Shown piece by piece: positions 1 to 7,633 of a stretch of 36,978 nt of DNA. Source of the stretch: JAAYZQ01 sp034428935 (GTDB lineage: Bacteria > Chloroflexota > Anaerolineae > JAAYZQ01); NCBI GenBank assembly GCA_034428935.1, contig DAOUHB010000103.1, positions 1 to 36,978 of the forward strand. Direction: 5' to 3'. Numbering within the stretch: position 1 is the stretch's first letter; the number at the start of each line of letters is the position of its first letter. The notes below the pieces were generated by a model, which made no database searches, was not told the origin of the DNA, and was given only the letters and a program-made list of their open reading frames with translations. A program made the translations under genes and the position numbers.

Positions 1-704
1 TAGGTGCGCACCCAATCGACCCGATAGATGCCCGCGACGTTGGCGTTGAACTGGATCTGCACCTGGGAGCTGATCTGATTGCCGGAAGCGTCGACGAGCA
101 TGATGTACCAGGTGACCGTTTCGCGGCCGACGGGGAGGTCGTAGCGGCCCGCCTCGCCACCTCCCTTGGTCACGGCCGGCGGTATGTCGCGGTTCCAGTC
201 GTTCAAGATCTTGACCAGCAGGCCCTCGAGCCCATTGCCCGCGGCGTCGCGTACGGTGCCCACGATATAGCAGCAGTTGGAGTCGTTGGGATTGGGCCCG
301 GGCGGGCCGGCGACCCGGAACTGGTAGGCGGGCGACGAGATGGGCGTGGCTGCCGGTGACGGCGGCGTTTCCGTGGGCGGCGGCGGGTCAGTGGCCGCAG
401 GGAGCGCCGGCTCTGTGGGCGCGGCGAGGGTGGGCTCGGCAGGAGCCGCCGGCTCCTCGGTCGCGGGCGGGTTCAGGGGCCCGATGGCTGTCAGGGTGAC
501 GGTGATGCCCGTCATAGGCGTCGGCGTGGCCGTGGCCGGCGCCCGGGTGGGTGGCCGGGTCGCCATGCCTTGCGATGCGACGGGCACAGTGGCCTGTGCC
601 TCCAAAGCCTCCCGGCTGGCCTGGAATCCGGTATAGGCCACGTAGATGCCCAGGATGACCACCATGAGAACGATCAAAAAACCAAATGCATAGCCTCTGT
701 TCAT
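1..704 (-). CDS. Membrane-anchored Pro/Thr-rich protein with C-terminal Ig/carboxypeptidase-regulatory-like domain (3' end cut by window)
   Basis: The reading frame starts at ATG 704 and stays open to the window edge (about 234 codons seen). Residues 6-23 form one hydrophobic segment (FGFLIVLMVVILGIYVAY), so the protein is probably anchored by its N-terminus with the rest outside. About 75 residues of low-complexity Pro/Ala/Thr linker follow (repeated PT, TPTP, PAAP runs). A folded part then begins near residue 115: it has the pattern GTVRDAAGNGLEGLLVKI and later GGGEAGRYDLPVG, which resembles carboxypeptidase-regulatory-like or bacterial Ig-like beta-sandwich domains on surface proteins. Enzymatic function is not visible. 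A purine-rich GAGGCG lies upstream as a weak ribosome site, and a promoter is at 725-753. The domain call is by pattern only; the anchored, extracytoplasmic topology is the firmer part. Confidence 0.6.
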   Translation of the reverse strand, partial: MNRGYAFGFLIVLMVVILGIYVAYTGFQASREALEAQATVPVASQGMATRPPTRAPATATPTPMTGITVTLTAIGPLNPPATEEPAAPAEPTLAAPTEPALPAATDPPPPTETPPSPAATPISSPAYQFRVAGPPGPNPNDSNCCYIVGTVRDAAGNGLEGLLVKILNDWNRDIPPAVTKGGGEAGRYDLPVGRETVTWYIMLVDASGNQISSQVQIQFNANVAGIYRVDWVRT

Positions 705-724
705 AGAAAGCGCCTCGGCCCTGG

Positions 725-753
725 ATTCTACCTTAAGGCGGCGAAAAACACAA
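725..753 (-). promoter_or_regulatory. Sigma-70-like promoter for the left-edge membrane protein
   Basis: On the minus strand TTGTGT (748-753) and TAGAAT (725-730) are separated by 17 nt, about 20 nt upstream of ATG 704. The -10 matches at 5 of 6 positions; the -35 is weaker. Confidence 0.5.
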
Positions 754-819
754 GCACAGACGGCAGAGAGAACCTCGTGGGTCGAGGACGGCGGCCCATA
801 GGCGAGTGCTGTTGCCGAT

Positions 820-848
820 TTGACAGTTCTTCTGCGGCGTGGTATACT
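820..848 (+). promoter_or_regulatory. Strong sigma-70 promoter for the cold-shock gene or its leader RNA
   Basis: TTGACA (820-825) and TATACT (843-848) are separated by exactly 17 nt. The predicted start near 855 gives a leader of about 130 nt before the cold-shock ATG at 987, a length typical of regulated csp mRNAs. Confidence 0.8.
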
Positions 849-896
849 GCCACTGTTCGTGGAGTGAGGTTCGAGTTAGCGCAAAAAGGAGTGTAG

Positions 897-926
897 TGCC
901 CGGACCTACTGGTCTGGGCATTTTTC
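897..926 (+). terminator. Intrinsic-terminator hairpin inside the cold-shock leader (putative attenuator)
   Basis: TGCCCGGACC (897-906) pairs with GGTCTGGGCA (911-920) across a TACT loop: a 10-bp stem with one G.U pair, followed at once by TTTTTC. It sits about 45 nt after the predicted transcription start and 60 nt before the csp start codon. It could end a short leader RNA of about 70 nt or act as a conditional attenuator. No promoter with a -10 is visible between it and csp; a TTGACA at 932-937 has no partner. Confidence 0.7.
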
Positions 927-986
927 TCATATTGACACCTCGTTGCCTCGCACCAGCAAGAAAGAAGGAAAGGATCCAAAAGAAAG

Positions 987-1226
987 ATGAGCGAGCGAGA
1001 AGTCGGGACTGTGAAGTGGTTCAACGAGTCGAAGGGCTATGGTTTCATCCAGCGTAATGGCGCCGACGACGTTTTTGTCCATTACACAGCTATCCGGACC
1101 CCCGGTTTCAAGACCCTGCAAGAGGGCGAGCGCGTCGAGTTCTCTGTCGAAGAGGGCCGCAAGGGCCTGCAGGCAGTCGACGTGGAGCCCCTGGAGCCCC
1201 GCACACCCGTGCAGTTTGGCTTCTAG
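987..1226 (+). CDS. Cold-shock domain protein (CspA family)
   Basis: This 79-residue protein is one OB-fold cold-shock domain that binds single-stranded RNA or DNA and acts in the cytoplasm as an RNA chaperone. Both nucleic-acid motifs are present: RNP1 as KGYGFIQ (residues 16-22) and RNP2 as VFVHY (29-33), after the family opening GTVKWFNESKG. It is slightly longer than the usual 65-70 residues, with a short Pro/Phe-ending tail. The start has GGAAAGGA upstream at a rather long spacing. The gene stands alone, with its own strong promoter at 820-848 and a terminator-like hairpin in the leader. Regulation by antitermination or cold-induced refolding is therefore plausible but inferred. Confidence 0.95.
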   Translation: MSEREVGTVKWFNESKGYGFIQRNGADDVFVHYTAIRTPGFKTLQEGERVEFSVEEGRKGLQAVDVEPLEPRTPVQFGF

Positions 1227-1248
1227 TCGGTACCTGCCAAGATTCATG

Positions 1249-1323
1249 GCCCAGCAGGACTGGGCACCACAAGTGAACAAAACACACAGGGGGTCGCCCG
1301 TGAGCACAAGGGTAGCACCCCCT
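1249..1323 (+). terminator. Hairpins after the cold-shock gene (weak terminator candidate)
   Basis: Two inverted repeats lie in the 1227-1465 gap. GCCCAG/CTGGGC (1249-1254 and 1260-1265) has a 5-nt loop. AGGGGGT/ACCCCCT (1288-1294 and 1317-1323) has a 22-nt loop and is followed by TTGTGCG. Neither has a good U-tract, so termination is only likely, not shown. The remainder of the gap (to 1465) must hold the LysR gene promoter, but no convincing -35/-10 pair is visible there. Confidence 0.35.
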
Positions 1324-1465
1324 TTGTGCGTTGCAAGACGGCGGCCCTTCTCATGTTGCTCTCCACAATAAGACTCGAGCAGGGTGACGGGAGCCCGGGA
1401 TTCTACCCGGCTTCGTCGGGACCATCTCCCCGGAGGTGGTAGGCAAGCAGAGGGAGACCTTCCGC

Positions 1466-2401
1466 ATGAACCTGGACCATTTGCGTACCCTGGTCAGCGT
1501 CGTGGAGCAGGGCAGCCTTTCCGCCGCGGCACGTATGCGCCGCATCAGCCAGCCGGCAGTGACCAAGCAGTTGCAGCGCATGGAGGCTGACCTGGGCCTG
1601 GCCCTCCTCATCCGCGGTCCGCGGCGCCAGATCGAGCTGACACCCGCCGGCGAGCGCGTGGTCGCCTTTGCCCGGCGCATACTCGGCGAATACGATGCGC
1701 TGGAAAGGGATCTGGCCGCCATGAAGGCGGTCGGAAGCGGCACCCTATCGCTGGCGGCGAGCACCATCCCGGGCGAGTATCTCCTGCCCCGGCTCCTGGC
1801 CGCCTTTCGGCGCGAGTACCCGGAGGTGAGCGTGGAGATGACCATCTCGGATACGACGACCGTGGTCGAGCGGCTGCTCGCCAGCGAAGCCGACATCGGG
1901 ATCGTCGGTTCCGACCTGCGGCGGCCGGGGCTGCGGTTGGAGCGACTGCTGGACGACGAGGTCGTCCTGGTCGTACCGCCCGATCACCCCTTTGCCGGAA
2001 GAAAAGAGGTGGAGGTCAAAGATCTGTCGGATCAGTCCCTGGTGTTGCGCGAAGAGGGATCGGGGACCCGGCGCAGCGTGGAAGTGGCCCTGGAGCGCGC
2101 CGGACAGCCCCTGTCACTCCAGAGCCGGGCCCTGATCCTGGGGAGTACACAAGCGGTGCTCCAGGCTGTCGCCGAAGGCCTGGGCATCGGCTTTGTCTCC
2201 GCCCGGGCGGCGGCCCAGTCTGTGCGGGACGGGCGCCTGGCGAGCCTGGGACTCAAGGGGATCGACCTGCGGCGCTCGCTCTACCTGGCTTATCTGCCGC
2301 AGCGCGCCGGCGACCCCCTCGTGACCCACTTCCTGGCCTTTGCCCGAGCCCACGCCGGCAACGAGGTGAGCCTGCCCGCCAGCGGCGCGGTTGAAACGTA
2401 A
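1466..2401 (+). CDS. LysR-family transcriptional regulator
   Basis: A 311-residue DNA-binding regulator with the standard LysR layout. The N-terminal winged helix-turn-helix is in residues 1-60 (MNLDHLRTLVSVVEQGSLS, then AARMRRISQPAVTKQLQRME). A periplasmic-binding-protein-like effector domain spans about 90-295 (starting GTLSLAASTIPGEYLLPRLL). An upstream in-frame ATG at 1436 would add ten residues, but LysR proteins normally begin right before the LRTF-like helix and GAGGGAG precedes 1466, so 1466 is chosen. The effector domain resembles the CysB/CysL-like branch that senses small anions or sulfur/nitrogen metabolites, but the ligand cannot be told from sequence. LysR proteins often control a neighbour; hsp20-lon is downstream in the same direction with its own promoter, so no target is obvious. 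Confidence 0.9.
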   Translation: MNLDHLRTLVSVVEQGSLSAAARMRRISQPAVTKQLQRMEADLGLALLIRGPRRQIELTPAGERVVAFARRILGEYDALERDLAAMKAVGSGTLSLAASTIPGEYLLPRLLAAFRREYPEVSVEMTISDTTTVVERLLASEADIGIVGSDLRRPGLRLERLLDDEVVLVVPPDHPFAGRKEVEVKDLSDQSLVLREEGSGTRRSVEVALERAGQPLSLQSRALILGSTQAVLQAVAEGLGIGFVSARAAAQSVRDGRLASLGLKGIDLRRSLYLAYLPQRAGDPLVTHFLAFARAHAGNEVSLPASGAVET

Positions 2402-2413
2402 CAGTCAAGCGGT

Positions 2414-2442
2414 TTGAGTTCGCGGGGCAAGTGTGATACAAT
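2414..2442 (+). promoter_or_regulatory. Sigma-70 promoter of the hsp20-lon operon
   Basis: TTGAGT (2414-2419) and TACAAT (2437-2442) are separated by 17 nt, about 70 nt before the hsp20 start. No CIRCE or HAIR inverted repeat is visible nearby, so the way this heat-shock operon is controlled is not apparent. Confidence 0.7.
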
Positions 2443-2514
2443 AGGGGAGGAATGCCGGTACCCAGGTGGGGTTTGTGTGATGGCCTACAGATTGGAGGCA
2501 CTGGAAGGAGTACG

Positions 2515-2958
2515 ATGATAGCGCAAGAAGGGGAAACCCCCGGAGTCTTGGCTCAGATGTATGTGCACAAGATGGGCATCTGGGGTGAGTCCGAGCCTGG
2601 CTGGCGAAAGAGCTCGCTTCGCCAGCACAAGGTCTGGCGCCCACCGACTGACGTTTACGAGACCGAAGGCGCCGTCGTCGTCAAGGTCGAGATCTCGGGC
2701 ATGGCCCGCGAGGATCTGACGGTCTCGCTTGAGGGACGAAAACTGACCATCCGCGGCATGCGCCGCGATTCCGCTGGCAAGTTAGGCTACCAGCAGATGG
2801 AGATTCAATACGGCTACTTTGAGACAGAGGTGCTTGTGCCGCGTGCCATCGAAGAGGAGGGGGTCGAGGCAACGTACCAGGAAGGGTTCCTGAGTGTGCG
2901 CTTGCCGAAAGCGCCGGCCCGAAGGGTGCCCGTCATCGACGCAGAAGAGTCGGTGTAG
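2515..2958 (+). CDS. Small heat-shock protein, Hsp20/alpha-crystallin family
   Basis: A 147-residue ATP-independent chaperone that holds unfolding proteins in large oligomers. The alpha-crystallin domain spans about residues 43-133: it opens PPTDVYETEGAVVVKVEISG and contains the conserved G-x-L pattern near its end (EGFLSVRLPKA), and the short C-terminal tail RVPVI carries an I/V-x-I/V-type anchoring motif. ATG 2515 is chosen over the in-frame ATG at 2452 because GAAGGAG lies directly upstream at good spacing and the family start is short. It is the first gene of an operon with lon (23 nt gap), which joins a holdase with an ATP-dependent protease and points to a proteotoxic-stress unit. Confidence 0.93.
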   Translation: MIAQEGETPGVLAQMYVHKMGIWGESEPGWRKSSLRQHKVWRPPTDVYETEGAVVVKVEISGMAREDLTVSLEGRKLTIRGMRRDSAGKLGYQQMEIQYGYFETEVLVPRAIEEEGVEATYQEGFLSVRLPKAPARRVPVIDAEESV

Positions 2959-2981
2959 CCGTACAACAAAGGACATTGGCC

Positions 2982-5414
2982 ATGACCCAGGAAGAAATCA
3001 TCGAGATCCAGGATCAGGATAATCAGCAAGACAACCCCATACCGGAAGAGCTGGCCATTTTGCCCCTGAGGGGCGTCGTCGTCTTTCCCCTTACCTTCCA
3101 GGCGTTGAACGTCGGGCAGCCGCGCTCCGTCCGTCTCGTGGACGATGCCACGGTCAACAAGCAGATGATCGGCCTGGTATCGTCGCGGGACCCGGATGTA
3201 GAAGAGCCGAGCCCGAGCGAGATCCATGAAGTCGGCGTCGCGGCCGTGATCCACCGCATGATCAAGGCCCCGGACGGGACCATTCGCCTGCTGGTGCAGG
3301 GCGTAGAACGCATCCGCATCGCCGAGTGGCTTGAGGAGCAACCCTACCTGCGGGCACGCGTCGACGTCGCGCCCGACATCGTCGAGGAGAGCCTGGAGGT
3401 CGAGGCCCTGATGCGCAACGCCGTCGATCTGCTGCGCCGCCTCGTCTCCCTCGTCTCGCAGTTGCCCGACGAGCTGCTGATGGCAGCCATCAACCTCGAA
3501 GACCCCCGGCAACTGGTCTATTTCATCGCCACCAACATTCGCATGGAGCCCACGGACGCGCAGGCCATCCTGGAGCTGGACAGCGTACGCGAGAAGCTGC
3601 TGCGCCTGACGACCATCATGACCAAGGAGCTGGAGGTCCTGGAGCTGGGCCACAAGATCCAATCCGAGGCCCAGTCCGAGATGGAGCGGATGCAGCGGGA
3701 TTACTTCCTGCGCGAGCAGATGAAGGCCATCAGGAAGGAGCTGGGCGAGGAGGACGAGCAGGCGGTCGAGATCGAGGAGTATCGCCAGAAGATCGCCGAG
3801 GCCGGCATGCCCGAAGAGGCCGAAAAAGAGGCCTTGCGCGAGCTCAACCGCATGGAAAAGATGCCTCCCCAGGCGGCCGAGTACTCGGTTATCAAGACCT
3901 ACCTGGACTGGCTGACGGACATGCCGTGGCAGTTGAGCACCGAGGACCAGTTGGACATCGAGCACGCGCGCCAGGTGCTGAACGAGGATCACTACGACCT
4001 GGAGGACATCAAGGACCGCATCCTGGAATACCTGGCCGTGCGCAAACTGCGCCAGGAGCGCCGCGCCGAGCGCGAGGAGCGAGAGGTGCAGGACGTCATC
4101 CGGCAGGAGCGCGAGGGCGTTATCCTCTGCTTCGTCGGGCCGCCGGGAACAGGCAAGACCAGTCTGGGGCAATCCATTGCCCGGGCCATGGGACGCAAGT
4201 TCATCCGCATGAGCCTGGGCGGCATGCGTGACGAGGCCGAGATCCGCGGCCACCGGAGGACCTACATCGGGGCCATGCCAGGCCGCATCATCCAGGGGCT
4301 CAAGCGGGTGGGCACCCGCAACCCGGTCTTTATGCTCGACGAGATCGACAAGGTGGGCTCCGACTGGCGGGGAGATCCTTCCTCGGCGCTGCTGGAGGTC
4401 CTGGACCCGGAGCAGAACCGCGACTTTCGGGATCACTACCTGGATGTGCCCTTCGATCTCAGCCAGGTGATGTTTGTCACCACAGCCAACGTATTATCTA
4501 CCATTCCGGCGCCCCTGCGCGACCGCATGGAGATCCTGGAGCTGGACGGCTACACCGAGGACGAAAAGGTGCGCATTGCCCAGGAGTACCTGCTCCCACG
4601 GCAGATCCGGGAGAACTCTTTGCGGGCGGATGAGGTCTCTATATCCGACGACGCCATGCGCGTTATCGCGCGTGATTACACGCGCGAGGCGGGCGTGCGC
4701 AACCTGGAGCGCGAGATTGGCACCATCTGCCGCAAGGTGGCCACCAGGGTCGCCGAGAGGGAGGGCGTGTCGGTCACCGTCGATGCGGAGGACGTAGCCG
4801 AGTATCTGGGCAAGCCCCGGTTCTACTTCGAGCCCGCAGAGCGAACCGAGGTCCCGGGCGTGGCCACGGGGCTGGTCTGGACGCCGACGGGCGGGGACAT
4901 TACCTTTATCGAAGCGACGAGGATGAAGGGCAACCGGCGCCTGACCCTCACGGGCAAGCTGGGCGACGTCATGAAAGAGTCGGCGCAGGCAGCGGTCAGC
5001 TACGTCCGCTCCAAGGCCGGCGACCTGGGGATTGACGAGGAGTCCTTTACCAAAAGTGACATCCACATCCACGTCCCGGCGGGGGCCGTGCCCAAAGACG
5101 GACCCTCCGCGGGCGTGACCATTGCCACGGCGCTCGTCTCGCTCCTGACGGGGCGGAACGTGCGCTCCGACGTGGCCATGACAGGCGAGATCACGCTGCG
5201 TGGCCAGGTGCTGCCGGTGGGCGGCATCAAGCAAAAGGTCCTGGCTGCGGCACGGGTGGGCATCAAGAACGTCATCCTTCCCGCCCGCAACGAGGTGGAC
5301 CTGGACGACATCCCCGAGGAGATTCGAGAGGATCTGCACTTTGTGTTTGCGGAGCGCGTGGACGACGTTTTCGCCGCCGCTCTGCACGACGGTGCCGAGA
5401 TCGATTCGGAATGA
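2982..5414 (+). CDS. lon: ATP-dependent protease Lon
   Basis: An 810-residue cytoplasmic AAA+ serine protease that degrades misfolded and regulatory proteins. Order of parts: a short acidic N-terminal extension; LON substrate-binding domain (about 25-220, from LAILPLRGVVVFPL); coiled coil (about 225-330); AAA+ module with Walker A GPPGTGKT at 386-393 and Walker B FMLDE ending at 454; and a C-terminal protease domain. The catalytic dyad is S709 (in DGPSAG) and K752, 43 residues apart as in E. coli Lon (S679/K722). A TTG at 2976 is in frame, but AAAGGA at 2968-2973 is spaced correctly only for ATG 2982. Its stop overlaps the start of the next gene (ATGA), so the receiver protein is translationally coupled to it. 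Confidence 0.98.
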   Translation: MTQEEIIEIQDQDNQQDNPIPEELAILPLRGVVVFPLTFQALNVGQPRSVRLVDDATVNKQMIGLVSSRDPDVEEPSPSEIHEVGVAAVIHRMIKAPDGTIRLLVQGVERIRIAEWLEEQPYLRARVDVAPDIVEESLEVEALMRNAVDLLRRLVSLVSQLPDELLMAAINLEDPRQLVYFIATNIRMEPTDAQAILELDSVREKLLRLTTIMTKELEVLELGHKIQSEAQSEMERMQRDYFLREQMKAIRKELGEEDEQAVEIEEYRQKIAEAGMPEEAEKEALRELNRMEKMPPQAAEYSVIKTYLDWLTDMPWQLSTEDQLDIEHARQVLNEDHYDLEDIKDRILEYLAVRKLRQERRAEREEREVQDVIRQEREGVILCFVGPPGTGKTSLGQSIARAMGRKFIRMSLGGMRDEAEIRGHRRTYIGAMPGRIIQGLKRVGTRNPVFMLDEIDKVGSDWRGDPSSALLEVLDPEQNRDFRDHYLDVPFDLSQVMFVTTANVLSTIPAPLRDRMEILELDGYTEDEKVRIAQEYLLPRQIRENSLRADEVSISDDAMRVIARDYTREAGVRNLEREIGTICRKVATRVAEREGVSVTVDAEDVAEYLGKPRFYFEPAERTEVPGVATGLVWTPTGGDITFIEATRMKGNRRLTLTGKLGDVMKESAQAAVSYVRSKAGDLGIDEESFTKSDIHIHVPAGAVPKDGPSAGVTIATALVSLLTGRNVRSDVAMTGEITLRGQVLPVGGIKQKVLAAARVGIKNVILPARNEVDLDDIPEEIREDLHFVFAERVDDVFAAALHDGAEIDSE

Positions 5415-5797
5415 ACCAACCAATCAGGATTCTCATTGTCGACGACGATCCGTCCGGCACGCAGTTGCTGATTACGCTGCTGGGCTTTGAAGGCTACGAG
5501 GGGTTCAGGCCCGACGAGTGGACCGATCCCCTGGCCTCCGTGGAGCAGCATCGTCCCCACCTGATCATCATGGACGTTCGCTTGCGCAGCCGAGACGGCG
5601 TCGATCTGGTCCAGCAGTTACGGTCCCTGCCCGATCCCGACGTGGCCAACACGCCGGTGTTGATGATGTCGGCGGAGGACCACCGGCGGCGCTGCCTGTC
5701 GGCGGGCGCCAACGGCTTCCTGGAAAAACCGTTCGATCGCAGCGTGTTGCTGGCGACCATCGAACAGATATTGGAGGGTAGCCTATCGAGAACTTGA
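5411..5797 (+). CDS. Single-domain response regulator (CheY-like receiver)
   Basis: A 128-residue receiver domain with no output domain. Key residues are present: acidic pocket D11-D12 (in IVDDDP), phosphoacceptor D55 (IIMDVRL), S87 in place of the usual Thr/Ser switch residue (MMSAED), and K106 (LEKPF). Such proteins pass phosphoryl groups between kinases or bind partners directly. The start codon overlaps the lon stop in an ATGA, so it is made together with Lon. No kinase gene is adjacent; the nearest is the hybrid kinase at 23987-25147. A role in tuning proteolysis or delivering substrates to Lon is conceivable but only inferred from the coupling. Confidence 0.92.
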   Translation: MNQPIRILIVDDDPSGTQLLITLLGFEGYEGFRPDEWTDPLASVEQHRPHLIIMDVRLRSRDGVDLVQQLRSLPDPDVANTPVLMMSAEDHRRRCLSAGANGFLEKPFDRSVLLATIEQILEGSLSRT

Positions 5798-5836
5798 GAC
5801 CGACCGCCAATAACCAAATAAGATTTAGGAGTTACA

Positions 5837-7549
5837 GTGGCAAGAAAGAAAAAGAGCAAGATGCAGTGGTACAAGATGGACCTGCATCTCCACACTCCAG
5901 CCTCGGCCGATTGGCAGGAGCCAGGCGTGCGCTATTTAGATTTGCTGCGCAGAGCCGAGATGCAGGGATTGGATATTATTGCCATCACCGACCACAACAC
6001 GGTCGCCGGGTGCGCCGCTTTGCAAGCCGAGATTGAGAAGCTCAGCTTATTGGAAGACCTGGGACGCATTCAACCTGAAGAGCGGCGCCAGTTGGACGAG
6101 TACCGGCGGATTGGGAACAAGATTCTCGTTTTGCCGGGCTTTGAGTTCACGGCGACCCTGGGGTTTCACGTTCTGGCGATCTTTTCCCCGGAAACCAGCT
6201 TGCGCAAGCTGGAGCATTTACTGATCGAGTTGAACGTCTCCGCGGAAAAGCTCGACCTGGGCGCGACAGAGGTCGGAGCGACGGCTGATGTGTTGACCGC
6301 CTACCGCCTGATAGACGAGGCGGGCGGGCTGGTCGTCGCGGCCCACGCCAACTCCAGCCATGGAGTGGCGCTCAGGGGCCTGGATTTCGGCGGTCAGACA
6401 CGGATCGCCTACACCCAGGACCGGCACCTTCATGCCCTGGAGGTGACCGACCTGGAGAAAAAAGGACGCCGGACGACGGCGTGGTTTTTTGGCGGGCACA
6501 AGCCCGAGTACCCGCGGCGCATGCATTGTATCCAGGGCAGCGATGCCCACCGGCTAACCCGCGATCCTTCGGATCCAAACCGCCTGGGCTGGGGCAGCCG
6601 TGTCACCGAGATCCAGTTGCCCGAACCCAGCTTTGAGGCCATCAAGGCCGTTTTCCTCGAAGACGACTTTTCTCGCACCCGCCCCTATCGTCCGGCACAG
6701 GCGCCCTTCGATCACGTTCAGGCGGCCCGCGAGGAAGGCCCGAGCATCGTCCAGTCCTTCCACGAGAGCATGACCTCGCGGGGCGGGCGGCTCAACGCCG
6801 TCCTCCGCGACGTTGTGGCCATGGCCAACACCAATGGCGGCACGGTCTACATTGGGGTGAGGGCCGATCCCAAGGCCCTGCCCGTCGGGATCGAAGATGC
6901 CGACGAGGAGATATCCAGGCTAAAGGCCGAGATCCAGCGCAAGGTGCAGCCGCCCCTGGACGTGGACCTCAACACCGTGGAGACGCAAGGCCGGACGGTG
7001 ATCCAGATCAGCGTGCCCGCGGGCGAGGATGCGCCCTATGCCCTCGACGGTACGTCGATCTATGTGCGGCAGGAGTCGGACACCAACCCGGCCATGCGCG
7101 ACGAGATCCTGGCTCTGGTGCAGCGAGCCATGGGCGGCGAGCGGCCGCCGTGTGACGAGGGGGCCGAGGATGCTCCCGAAACGCAGTCGGGCGCTGTGCC
7201 GGCACCCAAGACCGGGGTGCAGATCCTGGACACCGAGGAGCGCAAGGGAACGATGTATCACACCGTGCGCGACCTGCGCAACGGCAACGTGGTGCGCAAT
7301 GTGACGCGCTCTTCGGCCCGCAAGCTGTGGCAGTACGCCATTACGCAGCACGAGAGTAGCCCGGTCGACAAGGGCCAGGTACAGTGGGTTCCGGGCAACG
7401 AGCGCCTGGGACTGTGGAAGTCATCCAGGCGAGCGGGCAAGGTCCGGTACGACCTGGTGCAGCGCATGCCCGATGGGCGGCTCCAGGTGTACTACGGTGT
7501 CACGGAAGATGGCATCGACGGACCCTGGCGAGCCTTTCTGAAGGACTAG
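5837..7549 (+). CDS. PHP-domain phosphoesterase fused to AlbA-like (Schlafen AlbA_2-type) domain and unknown C-terminal domain
   Basis: A 570-residue three-part protein. Residues 10-290 are a PHP metal-dependent phosphoesterase domain: D15-L-H17-L-H19, T-D52-H53-N54, E103, H111, H170 and the closing S-D236-A-H238 are the expected metal ligands. Residues about 300-430 match the AlbA_2/divergent-AAA4 nucleic-acid-binding fold (ANTNGGTVYIGV at 330-341; GTSIYVRQESDTNPA at 405-419). Residues 450-570 form a separate domain that I do not recognise, ending with WRAFLKD. PHP domains cleave nucleotide or sugar phosphates, or nucleic acids, and AlbA_2 domains bind RNA/DNA, so a nucleic-acid-directed hydrolase is a reasonable inference. 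Start GTG 5837 is supported by TAGGAG five nt upstream. It lies 39 nt after the receiver gene. Confidence 0.85.
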   Translation: MARKKKSKMQWYKMDLHLHTPASADWQEPGVRYLDLLRRAEMQGLDIIAITDHNTVAGCAALQAEIEKLSLLEDLGRIQPEERRQLDEYRRIGNKILVLPGFEFTATLGFHVLAIFSPETSLRKLEHLLIELNVSAEKLDLGATEVGATADVLTAYRLIDEAGGLVVAAHANSSHGVALRGLDFGGQTRIAYTQDRHLHALEVTDLEKKGRRTTAWFFGGHKPEYPRRMHCIQGSDAHRLTRDPSDPNRLGWGSRVTEIQLPEPSFEAIKAVFLEDDFSRTRPYRPAQAPFDHVQAAREEGPSIVQSFHESMTSRGGRLNAVLRDVVAMANTNGGTVYIGVRADPKALPVGIEDADEEISRLKAEIQRKVQPPLDVDLNTVETQGRTVIQISVPAGEDAPYALDGTSIYVRQESDTNPAMRDEILALVQRAMGGERPPCDEGAEDAPETQSGAVPAPKTGVQILDTEERKGTMYHTVRDLRNGNVVRNVTRSSARKLWQYAITQHESSPVDKGQVQWVPGNERLGLWKSSRRAGKVRYDLVQRMPDGRLQVYYGVTEDGIDGPWRAFLKD

Positions 7550-7570
7550 CCGGCAGTTGGCAGAACAGCC

Positions 7571-7602
7571 AGGCCGGCCCGGCAGGGGTTCCGGGCCGGC
7601 CT
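7571..7602 (+). terminator. Strong GC-rich hairpin between the PHP and ATPase genes
   Basis: A perfect 12-bp inverted repeat, AGGCCGGCCCGG (7571-7582) and CCGGGCCGGCCT (7591-7602), with an 8-nt loop. No U-tract follows (GAATCAATC), so it may stabilise an upstream mRNA end, act as a processing site, or terminate only partly. It sits just before the ATPase ribosome site. Confidence 0.5.
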
Positions 7603-7633
7603 GAATCAATCTTGCATGGTAGGAGGCTGTATC

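Noticed and set aside
932..937. A second TTGACA in front of the cold-shock gene
   Set aside because: No -10 hexamer at 15-19 nt (only AGCAAG-like), so no promoter is called.
2814..4436. A 540-codon minus-strand frame opposite hsp20 and lon
   Set aside because: It mirrors lon codon by codon (His/Leu/Gln/Asp-rich, no family match) and is a GC-bias shadow.
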